Shown here one piece after another: positions 35,561-47,019 of a stretch of DNA of 64,000 nucleotides. A model generated the notes under the pieces. That model had not been told where the DNA came from. It worked only from the letters and a program-made list of their open reading frames with translations, and ran no database searches. Origin of the DNA: Cryptomeria japonica (lineage: Eukaryota > Streptophyta > Pinopsida > Cupressales > Cupressaceae); contig NC_081407.1 in NCBI RefSeq assembly GCF_030272615.1, forward strand, positions 151,673,048 through 151,737,047, read 5' to 3'. Made by a program: the position numbers and the translations under genes. Position 1 is the first letter of the stretch, and every line of letters starts with the position of its first letter.

Positions 35561-36846
35561 TTCTAAATAATTAAGAGTGATTCGATGAAAAATACCTTTT
35601 CACTCTGAACTAGGGTTTGCCAATGTCGAGCACAACACACTTCTCCAAAATCTTGATTTACCACTCTGACCTCCACTCTGGATAACTTGAAATGTCTGTT
35701 GGGTCTTGCACAAGATTTCTTTCTAGATTTCTTTGAATGAAAGATTAATTTCTTTTGTTGCATTGCTCAAGTTAGAAAAATGCTTCTTCAAAAATAGGTA
35801 AGTAAAAATGAGGACAAGAGTCACCTTTATACATGCTCCTACCTATCATAATAAATGCATCACCGTTAGGGTACAAACCCTAATTTTACCTTTTACCACT
35901 TCATTTCTTCTGTCGATCGATAGGTAACCAATACCGATAAAAGCACTTTACCGATATACTCCGGGGGTCCAAAACATTGTTACTGATATGTTCCCCCTTA
36001 AGATTTTGAAAGCTCAATTTCCCAATTCAAGGGTCTCCACACTGGTTGCAGAAACTAATACATCTTGTGGCTTCTCTTTAGCTTTCTTTTTCCAAATTTT
36101 ATCCATATCTGCTCGAGTGGTTTCAACATTGACCTTTCCTTTACCTTCTGGTTCGACCGGTCTATCTTCCGATGGATTCTGTCTTTGTCTACATGATCTA
36201 GCAAGATGTCTTGATTTGTGACAATGATAGCATACCATACCAGGTGCTCTCCATGGTCTGGTGTTCACATTTCCATTCTTTCTCCTACATGTTGCAACAG
36301 TAAGACTGCTACCACGATAGATCACACAGGTTTCTCTCCAACCATTTGTCGCTCCATAACCATTTGACTAGTGGTCATAGGTTCTATACTAGTTTGGGTT
36401 CCGGTTCATAAGAGGCTCTGTAACAACTCCTTTTGACCTTGGTGCATAACCTCTAGGGTTGTTCATAACCGATCTACACTCAATAGATCTATGCCCAAAC
36501 TTGTTGCATGCATAACAATGACCTTTAAATCTACCAGTTCTAGCCTTGTGGTCATACACCATTTTTTTTTTGCATGTAAGGGAAATTATTATAAGTCTTG
36601 CTCCTACATACATTGGTAGTATGTCCTTCCTTATGACAGTTAAATCATATAGGTTTGAACTTTGACTTACCTTTTCTTTTGTTGCTTTTCTCAGGTACTG
36701 GTTGCTCTTTTGGTGCATCAATCTTGGTTCTAGAGGATTCACCTTCCTCATATGCAGAGAAACCAAGTCCAATGGTATCCCTTGATGGCTTCATTGATTC
36801 CAACTTTTGGTCCAATTTTGTAGCACTCCAGTTGAACTTTGCAAGT

Positions 36847-38122
36847 TGTAAAGCAGAAAAATCGAACCCTAGTCGTTCTCCCCTCCCCAACTCCGAGGAG
36901 AGAGAAGGGAGGTCACTAGGGTTGATGGTTTTCACTTAGGAGGGACTTTACATTCAAAAGAGGGGTTGAAACCCACAAGATCCAATCCCACACAATGAAG
37001 GATTGGATTCTAAATGAGTTTCAAGGGTTAAGACATCAAGGATACCCTCTTTTGTAAAGAAATGTAGATAGAATGATTGAACTAGGAATGCATGTAAAAT
37101 AGGAAAGATTCGTTTATAAATAGAGATAGGGATATGGGATGAAGCTGCAGACCTGGAATTAGCAGTAAAATGTCGAGACGGTGCTATTCTGCAAATTTGA
37201 GCGAAAGTTGATGGGAGGATGGCGCCCGACGTGCACACGGTCCTCCGAAAAATCCGTGAAATGAAGGGGGATCTATTCGTCTTTGCACAAGGATTCCAGA
37301 TCTTCAATTACAGCCATGTACCTGCAACCTACACATAGAAAAGAGAGGACGATTGGGGGGTTAGGGATTAGGGGTTTGCCTTTAGGTCAAACCCCGGTTT
37401 TGGAATTAACCAAGAAATGAGAATGCTGTAAATGTAAATGTTTGTAATGTAAACAAGTACTGATACCTTGTTGTAAGAATGTTTGTATCCTTACATGCGA
37501 AGGTGTGATGTATGTAGTATGTTGTATTGTTGTATGTGATCTCCTCTTCAATGGTTGAATCCTTGTCTTGAATGCAACACCTAGCCTCGAATGGAGACTT
37601 AGAATGTTCAATTGCTTGAAGGAATGCTTGAATGCTTGAATGTTTGAATGTTTGAATATCGCTTTCGCCTCTTGCTCTTGCTTTTTTTTTTCTCTTTTTC
37701 CTTGCCTCCCTCAAATGGGAGGGGAAATGTAGTTTATATACTTGTCAATTAGGGTTGATAGACTGATTTTTCCAACCTTGGGCCGACCAGGAAACATTAT
37801 TTCCCAATTTTTAAACTTAAAGACCCGATGCCCAAAAGAGACCGGGCCCAAAATAGGGCCAGGGACCAGGGCGCTGGGCGCCATGGTCCTGGGGGACCAG
37901 GGTGCTGGGCACCCTAGTCCTGAAGGACCAGGGCATTGGGCACCATGGTCCCACCTCCCAGGACAGCAGGGTGCAAGGAGGATCAGGCCAGGGTGCTGAA
38001 AAATGCAGTTTTTGGTGTTGGAAACAGGTTTCGGGGTCTCCATTCAGGTTCAACATTGCGCTGCCATCGTGAAGACCCAAATGCAGTCGAAATTGCAAGT
38101 GTCGCAATTTTAGGATGCTACA
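36847..38122 (-). mobile_element. Solo LTR H inside the gag of element C (1276 bp)
   Basis: CAAGT flanks at 36842-36846 and 38123-38127. In minus orientation it begins TGTAGCATCCTAAAATTGCG and ends CTGCTTTACA. It has no internal direct repeat at its ends, no primer site and no ORF of note. Removing it restores the gag frame. Its start and a GC-rich palindromic block (37850-37985) resemble the LTR of element G, so it comes from a related Gypsy family. Confidence 0.92.
37850..37985. repeat. GC-rich palindromic tandem repeat in LTR H
   Basis: About three imperfect units of a roughly 36-42 bp motif with GGACCAGGGCGCTGGGCGCC and ATGGTCCT-type arms. Each unit is self-complementary (CCAGG...CCTGG, GGCGCC). 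It is a GC island in AT-rich DNA. Confidence 0.85.
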
Positions 38123-38639
38123 CAAGTATCTCCTTCATCTCAGGAAGTTATTTGGAAAGAGCTTCATTGGTCTTCATTAGGGTTTCTTTTTGAGAAATGG
38201 CTGCATTGAGTACCACTTGCATTTCTTCTTTCTCATCCTTACCCTCTTGCAGATAAGCGGTAATGGTACCAATTTATTGATTCAACTTAAAGATCTCGTG
38301 CTCCTTGTCCTTCACTAGATCCTCAACTTTTATTCGGTTTTCCAGTCCCTAACTCATCCTAAGGGCCAGTCCTTCCAGCTCCCTCCTCAGGTTAGTTTTG
38401 GACTCATTTAGTTTCTCCACTTCTTCAACTAGGGAATCCATGTCTACTTCATCAGAAGAGCTATTTTCAGTAATCTCCAACATTTGCTCAGCAAGTTCTC
38501 TTCTTTTGGCTAAAGAGGCTTTATACTTGACCTTAAGTTCATCATAGGCTCTCTCAGATTCAGCCAGACGGTGAGTGAGTTCCCTCATGCTATATTCCCC
38601 CATATCTCCTTTCAAGTGGTTAAACTTAAAGAAAGGTTG

Positions 38640-38651
38640 GCTCTGGTACCA
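38640..38651 (-). promoter_or_regulatory. Primer-binding site of element C (initiator Met tRNA)
   Basis: The minus strand reads TGGTACCAGAGC, one base from the standard TGGTATCAGAGC, two bases after the 5' LTR end. Confidence 0.9.
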
Positions 38652-38653
38652 AT

Positions 38654-39787
38654 CGATGAATACTAAGAGGGGGGGGTGAATTAGTATACCGAAAAACCTT
38701 ACCAAACACTTAAGCAATTTTACTACAGACCGGTATAGCCCTTTAAACAATAAACCGGTTAATACACAAACAAGCCAAATAGAAAATAAAGCATTCACCC
38801 ACAATAACACAATCACCATAACACAAGATATTTTGACATAGAAAACCAAATGGGAAAAACCATGGTGAGTAAAACTCACAAGTCTACTATCTGCAGAATA
38901 GCAACCAAACTACTTAAGGTCAGACCGGTTAAGGTCTTACAATGTTCTTTACCAGAACAAATCCTGTTAGGAATCTTGATCTCTGTTAGGAGATCAGTCC
39001 TGTTAAAGACTACCCTGTTAAAGGATTTTAAATCCACAGCTATGAACCACCTTGTTAGAGGATTTAGAATAGGCTTAACTGAGCCTACCCGGTTAAGGGT
39101 TTCTAACTTGTCGAAGAGATTAGTAATCAACAAGTAAGTGATCTATAGAATGGCACAAAATGCTTAGTTAGATCCTTGATTGCTCTCTACTAATGCATTG
39201 TAGCATTACTTTAGTCTTCTATCCTTTGCACATTCAATCTCTGTCATAAGATACTTTTTGCAAAGACCTAATCTTTCACACAACACGCTTCACACACAAA
39301 ACCCTAGACATGATGTCCTCATATAGGAATCTGATTTCCTGTCAGTCCAATGAGATTGTATTACAATTTCCTAGGTACAATGCATCTAGACACAATTATA
39401 ACATGACACAGAATCACTGCATCAGTGTCGGTGGATGATAACTCATCACACTTTACAAGTTTGTCGGTTTAACAAAACAAAGTATATTGATTACCGGTTT
39501 ACAAACAAAGACTGGTAAACTAGAACATAGTGTTCCAATCTTAAAAAGATTGGCTACCACTTGGGGTCCTTGTACCGCTTGAGGTCCTCGGTCATGCTTT
39601 GACCGGTAAGCTCCTTCTGCAAACATTGATAGTCTTCTACAAACAAAGACTATGCATACATTGGCATATAATACTAGTTTGAGCAATACATCACATACTA
39701 CTGGTTGAGAATAACTTATACAACAATTAAGTGTGTGTCCATCAATGACAATCACAACTAAGTACAAACATCATCAAAATGCCAACA
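38654..39787 (-). repeat. 5' LTR of element C (1134 bp)
   Basis: It matches 30986-32104 with scattered substitutions and a small extra segment near 38910-38925. Its inner end CGATGAATAC has lost the TG seen in the other copy. Confidence 0.92.
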
Positions 39788-39936
39788 TACTCCTCCTTAA
39801 CAATACATATTGGACTTTTAACTATTTATACTCCCCCTTTGACAACAATGCCAATTAAAGAAGTAAAATACATACATTACATCAAAATTGGTCAGCAAAA
39901 CTATATGTATATATAGAAATAAAAGTGTTAAGGTCT

Positions 39937-42900
39937 TTACAATGCAATTCTCAAGAAAACATCACTGTAATGAAACTTCAACTGCTTAAGATCAGTGTCC
40001 CATGTTTCCAATAGTGTCTCGGTAATCTCAACATGTGTCAAGATCTGTGTTGCAAACTCCTCCATAACATCAACTATACTCATCTCAAGAGTAGCCAAAA
40101 TTTCCTCTGACTCCTTGTATGCTCTTTGAAGAATATCTACTTTCAGAAGTATCTGAATCTGGAGTTCTTTCAATGATCTGACTCATTCCACTTGCTTATG
40201 TTCACAAAGTTCTAACTGGTGTTGTAGATCAACAACCTTTTTACCAAAAGTGATCACTGATTCCTATACTGGTATGAAAGTTTCACTTATTTTTTGTATT
40301 TCCTTCTTAGTATCAGCTCTCTTCTTTCTCAAGTCTACACAAAATAGTGAAAATTGGGAAATCTTAGCTAAAATCTTATACACGGTTTCCAATCCAATCT
40401 TCAACAAGTCTTTATTCACCGTTAGGGCTACTTTGCCTTTATCTATCTCAACCATTAATTGTTCTCCCCTTTTTCTTATTGTAATCCTTTTCAACATAAA
40501 TGTATGCAGTTTCTTAAAGGGATTTAAGTTGTTCACTGACATTAACAACTAACAACCCAAGTTTGGCAATAGGGGTAGCCAAATGTTCTATATCAATCTC
40601 CAGTAGGAGACTTGACAGAATATCAACAATGGTCCTTATAGTTTTTCCTTCTCTTTGTTGTTCCTTCAATCTTTTCTTTTGTGCATGAGATTGAATTGCA
40701 ATAGCAATCTCCATTAACTCTAAAGAACTCAAATTGTCCATAATAATAGGACCTTTTATGCTCACAAAGTCATCATCATCATCATCAACTATTGTTTTCT
40801 TCAATTTAGATTTAGGAGGTACCTCAGGAGTTATTTTTATTTCTTCCGTTCTCCTCTCCTCTTCCACCTTCTCCATTTTCTTTTCTTCCTCCTTACCTTT
40901 TTCTGTCTCCACTTCCTCAGTGGTGTGTTTGACCGGTTGCGGATTTTCAACAGTCTGTTCTTTCATCGGTGCTTCCTCTTCCTTATCAACTAAATCCTTC
41001 TGATTATCTTTAGTAGCAACATTTACATTTGCATCTGCACTTACATTGACTAGTGTAGTCTGAGTCTCTATCGACTGTGCATTCACTGGTTGCTCAGTTG
41101 AGCTTTTGTCTGCTTCTTTCTCTTCTCCTTTGTTCTTAACCTATTCCTGCTGAGTATCAAACATCTGTATATCAACTTCAAAAACATCTATACATTAACT
41201 TCAAAAAAATCTGCATTGTCAGGAATGTTAGCAATGTTATCAGCATCACCGGTATCATCATTTGTTATATCTACAGGTTCAGTATCAATAGGATCATCTT
41301 GCATATACTTGTTGTTCGGTTCAAAGTCTGTGATTTTTACACCTTCAGGAAGTTCGTCTGACTTTGGCTTATTAGGAGTAATATCCTCAATTACTTCATC
41401 TTTCTCCTCTTCTTCATTGGGAATGAGGCCTAAAGCCTTTTTCACCAAAATCTCAGTCTCCTTTTGAACTGATTCGATCTCTCCAACAAACATTTTGGTT
41501 AATCTCTTCTTTGATCTGAACAATGCTTTTGTATTAACCTTTATTTGTTCGATTTCCTCTTCAATTGCTTCCAGTTGCAAGTTCTTAAGTGTGTAATCAA
41601 TAAATTCTTTATCTAGGCTATTTGCCCCTTGCCACCTAGCATCAATCAAATTATATAAGGAATCTAGAATTTGCCCTTGTAATTCAATGAGGGCTCTACT
41701 AAACCTGTTCATACTGAAGATGATTGCATCTTCAATATCTCTTCGTTGACTTTCAGATAGGTGAGTAAATAGTATGTTTAAACTTTTGTAAATACCATAC
41801 TCAATAATTCTAACCATTCTAGTGAAAGAATCTTCAAGTGTCAATATTTCCTTAGTTTCTTTACCTTTTTGAGTAGTCTTTTGCTTCTTAGCACTTTCCC
41901 TTATTGCTATCTTATCTTCTTCTGATTTCATTTCCTCTATATCTGTCATTGGTTTGTGAGCTTTCTCCTTCTTTCTTTTTCCAGTTTGGGAAGGCACAAT
42001 AGTAGGTTCAACAGTTTTACCTTTCCTTCAAAATTGTATTTTAGAGGGTTTCCCTCTTTGGGATTCAGCAGGCTTCACCTTAGGTTATTTTTCTTTCTTC
42101 TTCTCAGCTGCTTTGGTTGCTCTGGTCTTACCGATGGGGGTACCGGTTGGTACATGGGAGGTTCCACCTTGTTGAAACTCATATTTGGCTCTTGCTGCAT
42201 CTATTTGTTCTTTTGTGAATCCGGCCTGCTCAGCAAAGGCCTCTACCTTTTTTCTTACTTTCTTTTCTATCATCGGTTTCTATAATTCAGAGTGCACTTT
42301 CAGTAGTTTCTCCTTGTAGGTTCCAAACCTCTCAACGGTGGTATCGACCGATTGAGCTAACAAATGATTAGCATAAGTAACAAGTACATCTTCATCTACT
42401 TCATAACTCATGGGTATTACTCATGTGGTCCTGGGAATAATAGCTTCCATCAAGCATGCATCTGTGTCAACCATAAAACAGATAGAATCCTCATACTAAT
42501 TGACTACCTCTACCGATATGTGTTCCCTAGCATGCATTTCCTTCTGAAATTTCTTAAAATATCCCCATGAAATATCATCAAACTTGTTTTTCAGCATCCT
42601 AATGTTGTTCTTCATTTGTAATAGGGCAAGTGTGCCAGTTATCCATTGTACATCATCAATATCAAGGAAAAAGTTTTGGAAATAAAAGAAGAAGCCCATG
42701 ATAAGCTATCCAAACTTGAATCTAATCTTCTTGTCCATCTTGACTACTTCCAAATTTTCCACTAATTGACTCCTTAGAGCTTCAGTCAAGTCATAGTCCA
42801 CATTTTCCTTAATCATCTAGTATGCAATGTGAATTGTTGTTGCCGGTATACTGTTCATTCTGCTTGAATAGAAAATTCTATAGCCAAACACCCTAGATGC

Positions 42901-43600
42901 AAATTTAACAGCAGGATCATTAATATCATTCACAGTCATGGATCTTCTATCCCATCTAGATCCAGTTATCTTCTCAATATCATTCTTAGGTACATACCTA
43001 AGCAATGACACTTCATCAGTTGAGCAGAAATCGGTTACAACATAGATTCCTTCCTTAGTTATTTTGTGAGGTTTGTCCAACCACATGAACTGATCATGAA
43101 TGTGGCTCAAACAAAATCTTACCAACTCGTCATCAAAATCATCAATGAAATTGATCGCATGATGAAAACTTTTATCGACTACGCTTTTGAACAATTCTTT
43201 CAATCTTCCATGTTCATTACACAGAGATCTATATTGCTCATAAATAACTGCAACTCCCAAGTCTTCAAGTTTGCAAAACACCATTCGGTACACTAGATAG
43301 GGCATCGACAGGGTCAGTTTCCTCCGATTTGTATGGATGTCATTTGAATTTGGGTCTTTCCCTCTTTGCCACATCGACAAGATGAGGTGTATCTATTTCA
43401 AATATGCAAATCAACAAGCAAAGAGTATAATTTCACAGGTAAATACCTCTTCTGCTTCGGTACTAGGGTTTCCAATCGTCAAATGCTTTCAATACTCGAT
43501 CACTGATTCAAGCTTCACTTTTATCGCCTCAGATTGTTGTTGTTGGCACAAACTTTTCTCTTCTCTGCTCGCTTTGCCAAAAGTTCTCAAGATGCAAAGT
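39937..43600 (-). pseudogene. aORF of element F, unknown function, frameshifted
   Basis: The start is uncertain; the longest N-terminal stretch is 43380-42817. It contains PYLVYRMVFCKLEDLGVAV, HKITKEGIYVVTDFCSTDE, RRSMTVNDINDPAVKFASR and YRIFYSSRMNSIPATTIH. These line up with the C aORF blocks HDITLEAIHVMTSFCN, WEMTVNIIRDDLV and YRVFYASMMNFVPIVAVH. Next come a YEDSICFMVDTDACLMEA block (about 42460-42510), a Lys/Glu-rich coiled-coil stretch (41997-40514) and DVMEEFATQI...LLETWDTDLK near the end, matching C's DVMEELAFQM...LLDTWSTDMK. Frameshifts and stops separate the pieces. The two copies are clearly divergent, so the ORF was kept in a multiplying family. No known enzyme is recognised. Confidence 0.72.
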
Positions 43601-43940
43601 GACAAATAAAATTCAAAAAGTTATATTTATTTGCATTTTAAGTACGACAATAAATGCATTTACCAACAAAACCCTAAAACACCTTAAAATAATCTAAAGC
43701 ATATTACTAGTAGCAAAAACTCACTGATATTTACCGGTTATGATCTAAAAACACATAAAAACATTAAAATGCATTAGAATATGCAAATTTAACTTATAGT
43801 ACATCATCTAGGGGTTCAACTCAAGATTTGAGAGTAAGCTCACCCCAAGTTGTAGAAACAACTTAGTTTGTCAGAGATGGATTCTCCACATTAGGTGAAG
43901 AATCTGATTCCTCAGATGGTTTTTCATCACTCTTCTTCTT

Positions 43941-44959
43941 CTAGGTCTTACTCATCTCAACTCTGGTTTCTTCAATATCAACCTTCTTCTTTCCTTTTCG
44001 GTCTGCAGGATGATTCACCGATTGGTTCTTTTGTGTTTTGCAAAACTTGGCAATGTGTCCCAGTTTGTTGTAATGATAACATGCCATTCCAGATGCTCTC
44101 CAAGGTCTTGAGTTGCCTCTACTTGTTCTTCTTCTGCAGTTAATTGCCACATGTCCAAAAGTGTTGCAGATTGAACAAATCACATTGACTCTCTTTTCCA
44201 TCTCATAAGGACTAGACCAGTTAACATAGGGTCTTTTCCGATTTGTGTTCCTCCGGTAAGTGAAATTCCTCCTCTAATCACCAATAGGTCTTGGGTTCAT
44301 GTGAGGTGCTAGATTGTTTTCTCTATATTTGCATTCAACTAATCTATGCCCATACATGTTGCATGTATAACAATAACCTTCAAATCTCCTAGGCACATAT
44401 CTAGTATTAGGTCTATAACCAGTATTAGCATCAGATCTGCTTCTACAAACATTAACAATATGTCCTGGTTTATGATAGTTAAAGAAAACATGTTTGTAAG
44501 CTTTCTTGCCCGTAGGCTTCTAAGCCTCAGGAGCAATTTTACCTTCATGGATGTTTCTCTTGGTACCAGAAGGCTCTCCCTTATCAGATGTATTGTATCC
44601 TAATCCATATGAATCACCTTTCATCCCCTGAGATTGGATCTATTCATCCAACATAGAGGAGATCTTGTTGAATTTATCAAGCTTCTCATTAGCCTCAACA
44701 AGTTCCTTTGTAAGATCTTCATTTCTTTTCATGAGGGTCTCTCAAAGAGATATTGCCATTTCAAGATCTAACTGTAATGCTTCTTTTTCTTCCTTCTTCT
44801 CATGCCAATGTTCATACAAAGTTGCATTCTTCTACTTGATCTTAAAGATTTCATTCTCTTTATCTCGGATTTGATCCTTAGCCTTTCTTCTAGCTTCAAG
44901 TTCCTCACTCATCTGGATTGTAAGTGCTTTTGGCTCTCTTCTTAGGTTAGTATTCTCAC
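43941..44959 (-). pseudogene. gag: gag of element F (C-terminal part), multi-zinc-knuckle
   Basis: From the E junction leftwards it reads a coiled coil similar to C gag, a GMKGDSYGLGYNTSDKGE block, then four knuckle positions: FFNYHKPGHIVNVC (first Cys lost), CYTCNMYGHRLVEC (intact), CSICNTFGHVAINC (intact) and CYHYNKLGHIAKFC (second Cys to Tyr). Several stops and frameshifts are present. The N-terminal part of gag lies beyond element E, outside the window. Four knuckles is many for a Copia gag, which usually has one or two. Confidence 0.8.
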
Positions 44960-46415
44960 TGTGTGCAGGAAAAGCGGGGTGATGAAACTTAAAATGCGAA
45001 AATGCAGTCTCAAAGAGGCTTATTCACACACCCACAAGACTTCTTGGTGCAAGTTATGGAGTCATGAAGAATGACTCAACTTCCCAAGGTTGGTTCCATG
45101 GTTCTCTATCTCACAAGGTCCCTCAAGCCAATTCCTTTGCTCTCAGATCACTGAGGAAAGTGGCTTAGGGATGATGAATGCAAGAATGAGGGATGGTTAT
45201 GATTGATTTAATTATGAAATGCATCCTATCTATGCATGATTCTTCAAATGTAATAAACTAGATTATAAGATGACAAGATTAGTAGCAATACTATCCTAAC
45301 ATGATATACTAGTTCATGATTTAAGCTAATGATAAAGGAAATAGTCTAAAGTGCTTATTAGATTAATTCTTATTACAAAGAGAAGCTAGATGTATTGATA
45401 TATTTGAGCATAAATGAGATACTAAAAGCTTGCATGGATCCTAAAATGGAGGAATGAGAGCTCTATTTATAGTGAAAATAGGGCAATGGATGGTCAAGAT
45501 TGAAGGAGTTAATCAAGGGTCAGGATTGAAAGTTATCAATCCATGTTTACAATTTTCACCAATGAAATGGTGATAATTGTCAACATAAGACTAGTTGAGA
45601 GGAGATGAAAGAAGCATTAAATGCTTGAGAAGACCTTATGGTTACCTTAGGAGGTAAGGGTTAAGGTTAGGTTAGGGTTATCCAATGGATAAAGCTTTTA
45701 TCCAAGGGGTAAACTCTTGTGCAAAGGTTAAAGGGATAACCATGGTCAAAGCAATGAATGCTTGATGAGACCCCAGGGTTAGAAGAGGGTTGAGTTAGTC
45801 AAAAAGTCTCTAACCATGCCACTAAGGGTTAGTTAACCATTAATGGTTTGAAGACTTTGGGGACAAATTTGTAAAATTCCTTCCAAATTTGGGGGTATTC
45901 AACAAGTTAGCTTGTTGAATGGATAAAGGATTTAATGCCTTTTGAAGACTTTACTCCAAATTTGAGAAGTGACCTCCTCAAATTTAGGGAAAAGGGATAA
46001 TGGATGGATTTGGGCTAATTGATTAGGATTAGATGGATTCTAGAATAAATTAGGAATAGGGTTTACGATGCAAGTGGCTGAGGGAAAATAGAATTAAAAT
46101 AAATTGCTTTATTTCAATTTGGTTGTAATTTGGGAAATTGAATAAATTAGATTTATTCAATTTTGGGATAAACTATTAATTAAATGTAATTTTAATTAAA
46201 AGTAAGAAGAAGGGATTTAATTAAATAAAATGATTTATTTAATTAAATGATGTAAAGGGCTTTAATGAATTTAACTAAATAAATTGAATAATTTATTTAA
46301 TTGAATAGAAGAATGTGGGTGATTTAGTTAAATTAAATTTAACTAAATGGAGGAATGGGAATAAAATGAACACTAAATATTCATTTAAGAATACGGTCAT
46401 TTTTATATGTCTACA
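44960..46415 (-). repeat. 3' LTR of element E (about 1456 bp)
   Basis: In + orientation it starts TGTGTGCAGG exactly where homology to the C gag stops and ends ATATGTCTACA next to a polypurine tract. Its left edge could be 44960 or 44962. Bases 46100-46370 are rich in TTTAATTAAAT and AATAAATT. Only one copy is in the window, so the boundary is inferred. Confidence 0.72.
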
Positions 46416-46432
46416 TTTTGCCCCTCTTTGAA
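46416..46432 (-). promoter_or_regulatory. Polypurine tract of element E
   Basis: The minus strand reads TCAAAGAGGGGCAAAA just before TGTAGACATATAAAA, the predicted LTR start. Confidence 0.72.
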
Positions 46433-46780
46433 GTGACGTGTGTGCACATGTTGATTCAAAGAAAATGATGTGTCGTCATGATTTAGTTATGATCAATTTT
46501 TATGTTGTTTTGAGATTTTCACATCATGCCCCAGATTTGATAAACGATGCCCCAGATTTGATAAATGATGTTGATAATGCCCCCTCAGGAGATGAATCAA
46601 ATTTTTTTGAAAATTTGATTTGATTTAGATAAATTTGATAAATTTCATTGCATTGTAAAATTTTGTCTATGTTGAATGTAGTAATTTGATTCATCTCCCA
46701 ATATTGATATTTCGTAGGGTTGTAGGAGACACCGCGAGCAATTTATGCATCCCTCCATGTAACCCTAATTTTGATTTACC
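46433..46780 (+). other. Spacer between E polypurine tract and PMD promoter
   Basis: AT-rich DNA with a GCCCCAGATTTGATAAA(C/T)GAT duplication at about 46529-46568. No gene is seen. It may hold upstream promoter elements of the PMD gene. Confidence 0.5.
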
Positions 46781-46781
46781 C

Positions 46782-46788
46782 TATAAAA
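46782..46788 (+). promoter_or_regulatory. TATA box of the PMD gene
   Basis: CTATAAAAGG is a strong TATA match 76 nt upstream of the ATG at 46864, leaving room for a start site near 46812 and a short leader. Confidence 0.65.
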
Positions 46789-46863
46789 GGGAAAAAGTGA
46801 TCTCTTTTTGTCTCATTTATGCTTGTTGACCTTGGAGAAAGTGATTTTTGGAGAGAAGTCAAC

Positions 46864-46938
46864 ATGGTGGTTCCTTATGCTTCTCATCGATTCGAGCGCG
46901 TGCGGAGGTATCGGAGGCCTGTTGCGTATGGACCACCA
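46864..46938 (+). pseudogene. PMD gene, exon 1
   Basis: ATG at 46864 opens 25 codons (starting MVVPYASHRFERVRRY and ending GPP) up to CCA|GTAAGT, a consensus splice donor at 46939. Basic N-termini of this type precede PMD domains in transposon-borne genes. The exon ends in phase 0 while the readable frame of exon 2 needs one carried base, so either the splice choice differs or the gene is frameshifted. Together with the TATA box it suggests the antisense gene had its own promoter. Confidence 0.6.
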
Positions 46939-47019
46939 GTAAGTCAACCTTTTTGACCCCTTTTGGATTTTTCATTTTGTCATTTTTTATCATGTTTTCA
47001 ATTTTGTCACGCGGACTTG

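Larger units (their letters stand above)
36014..38603 (-). pseudogene. gag: gag of element C, split by solo LTR H
   Basis: The likely ATG is at 38603. A coiled-coil N-terminal part (ELTHRLAESERAYDELK, LVEEVEKLNESKTNL) has a stop near 38350 and a further stop before 38150. Solo LTR H interrupts it at 38122. When H and one CAAGT are set aside the same frame continues at 36846 into a KLDQKLESMKPSRDTIGLGF block, typical of Copia gags with a GLGF motif. Four zinc-knuckle positions follow: FNCHKEGHTTNVC near 36600-36640 (first Cys lost), CYACNKFGHRSIEC (intact), a damaged one near 36290-36330, and CYHCHKSRHLARSC (intact spacing). No protease follows; the aORF starts about 450 bp downstream. Confidence 0.82.
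30986..39787 (-). mobile_element. Element C: non-autonomous Copia-type LTR element (gag + aORF), 8802 bp including solo LTR H
   Basis: LTRs at 30986-32104 and 38654-39787 are direct repeats. TACTC flanks at 30981-30985 and 39788-39792. A primer site for initiator Met tRNA lies beside the right LTR and a polypurine tract beside the left, so the element reads on the minus strand. The interior holds a gag with zinc knuckles and a long aORF. No protease, integrase, RT or RNase H motif is found in its 6.5 kb interior. It is inserted in the internal region of F. Confidence 0.93.
21071..44959 (-). mobile_element. Element F: non-autonomous Copia-type LTR element (gag + aORF), split by B, C and E
   Basis: F is recovered in four pieces: 3' LTR at 21071-21713 and 30276-30853, then internal DNA at 30854-30985 and 39793-44959. 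The junctions are proven by the target duplications of B (ACCTC) and C (TACTC). On the minus strand the LTR begins TGTTCATATTTGATC, preceded by a polypurine tract. Internal DNA carries a multi-zinc-knuckle gag and a long aORF but no protease, integrase or RT. The 5' part, including its gag start, primer site and 5' LTR, lies beyond element E and outside the window. It is the oldest member of the nest. Confidence 0.85.

Noticed and set aside
36847-36935. Apparent extra gag N-terminus (frame starting at 36935)
   Set aside because: This segment belongs to solo LTR H; the real gag frame continues from 38128.
37742-38043. Pro/Gly-rich frames on both strands in the GC-rich block
   Set aside because: Frames arise from the palindromic GC-rich repeats in LTR H, not from a gene.
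38349-38879. 176-codon minus-strand frame running from the C LTR into gag
   Set aside because: The first half lies in the 5' LTR and primer site; only the part from about 38603 is gag.
30986-44959. C and the following aORF/gag as tandem elements sharing the LTR at 38654-39787
   Set aside because: The TACTC duplication at 30981 and 39788 shows C is a separate insertion into F.
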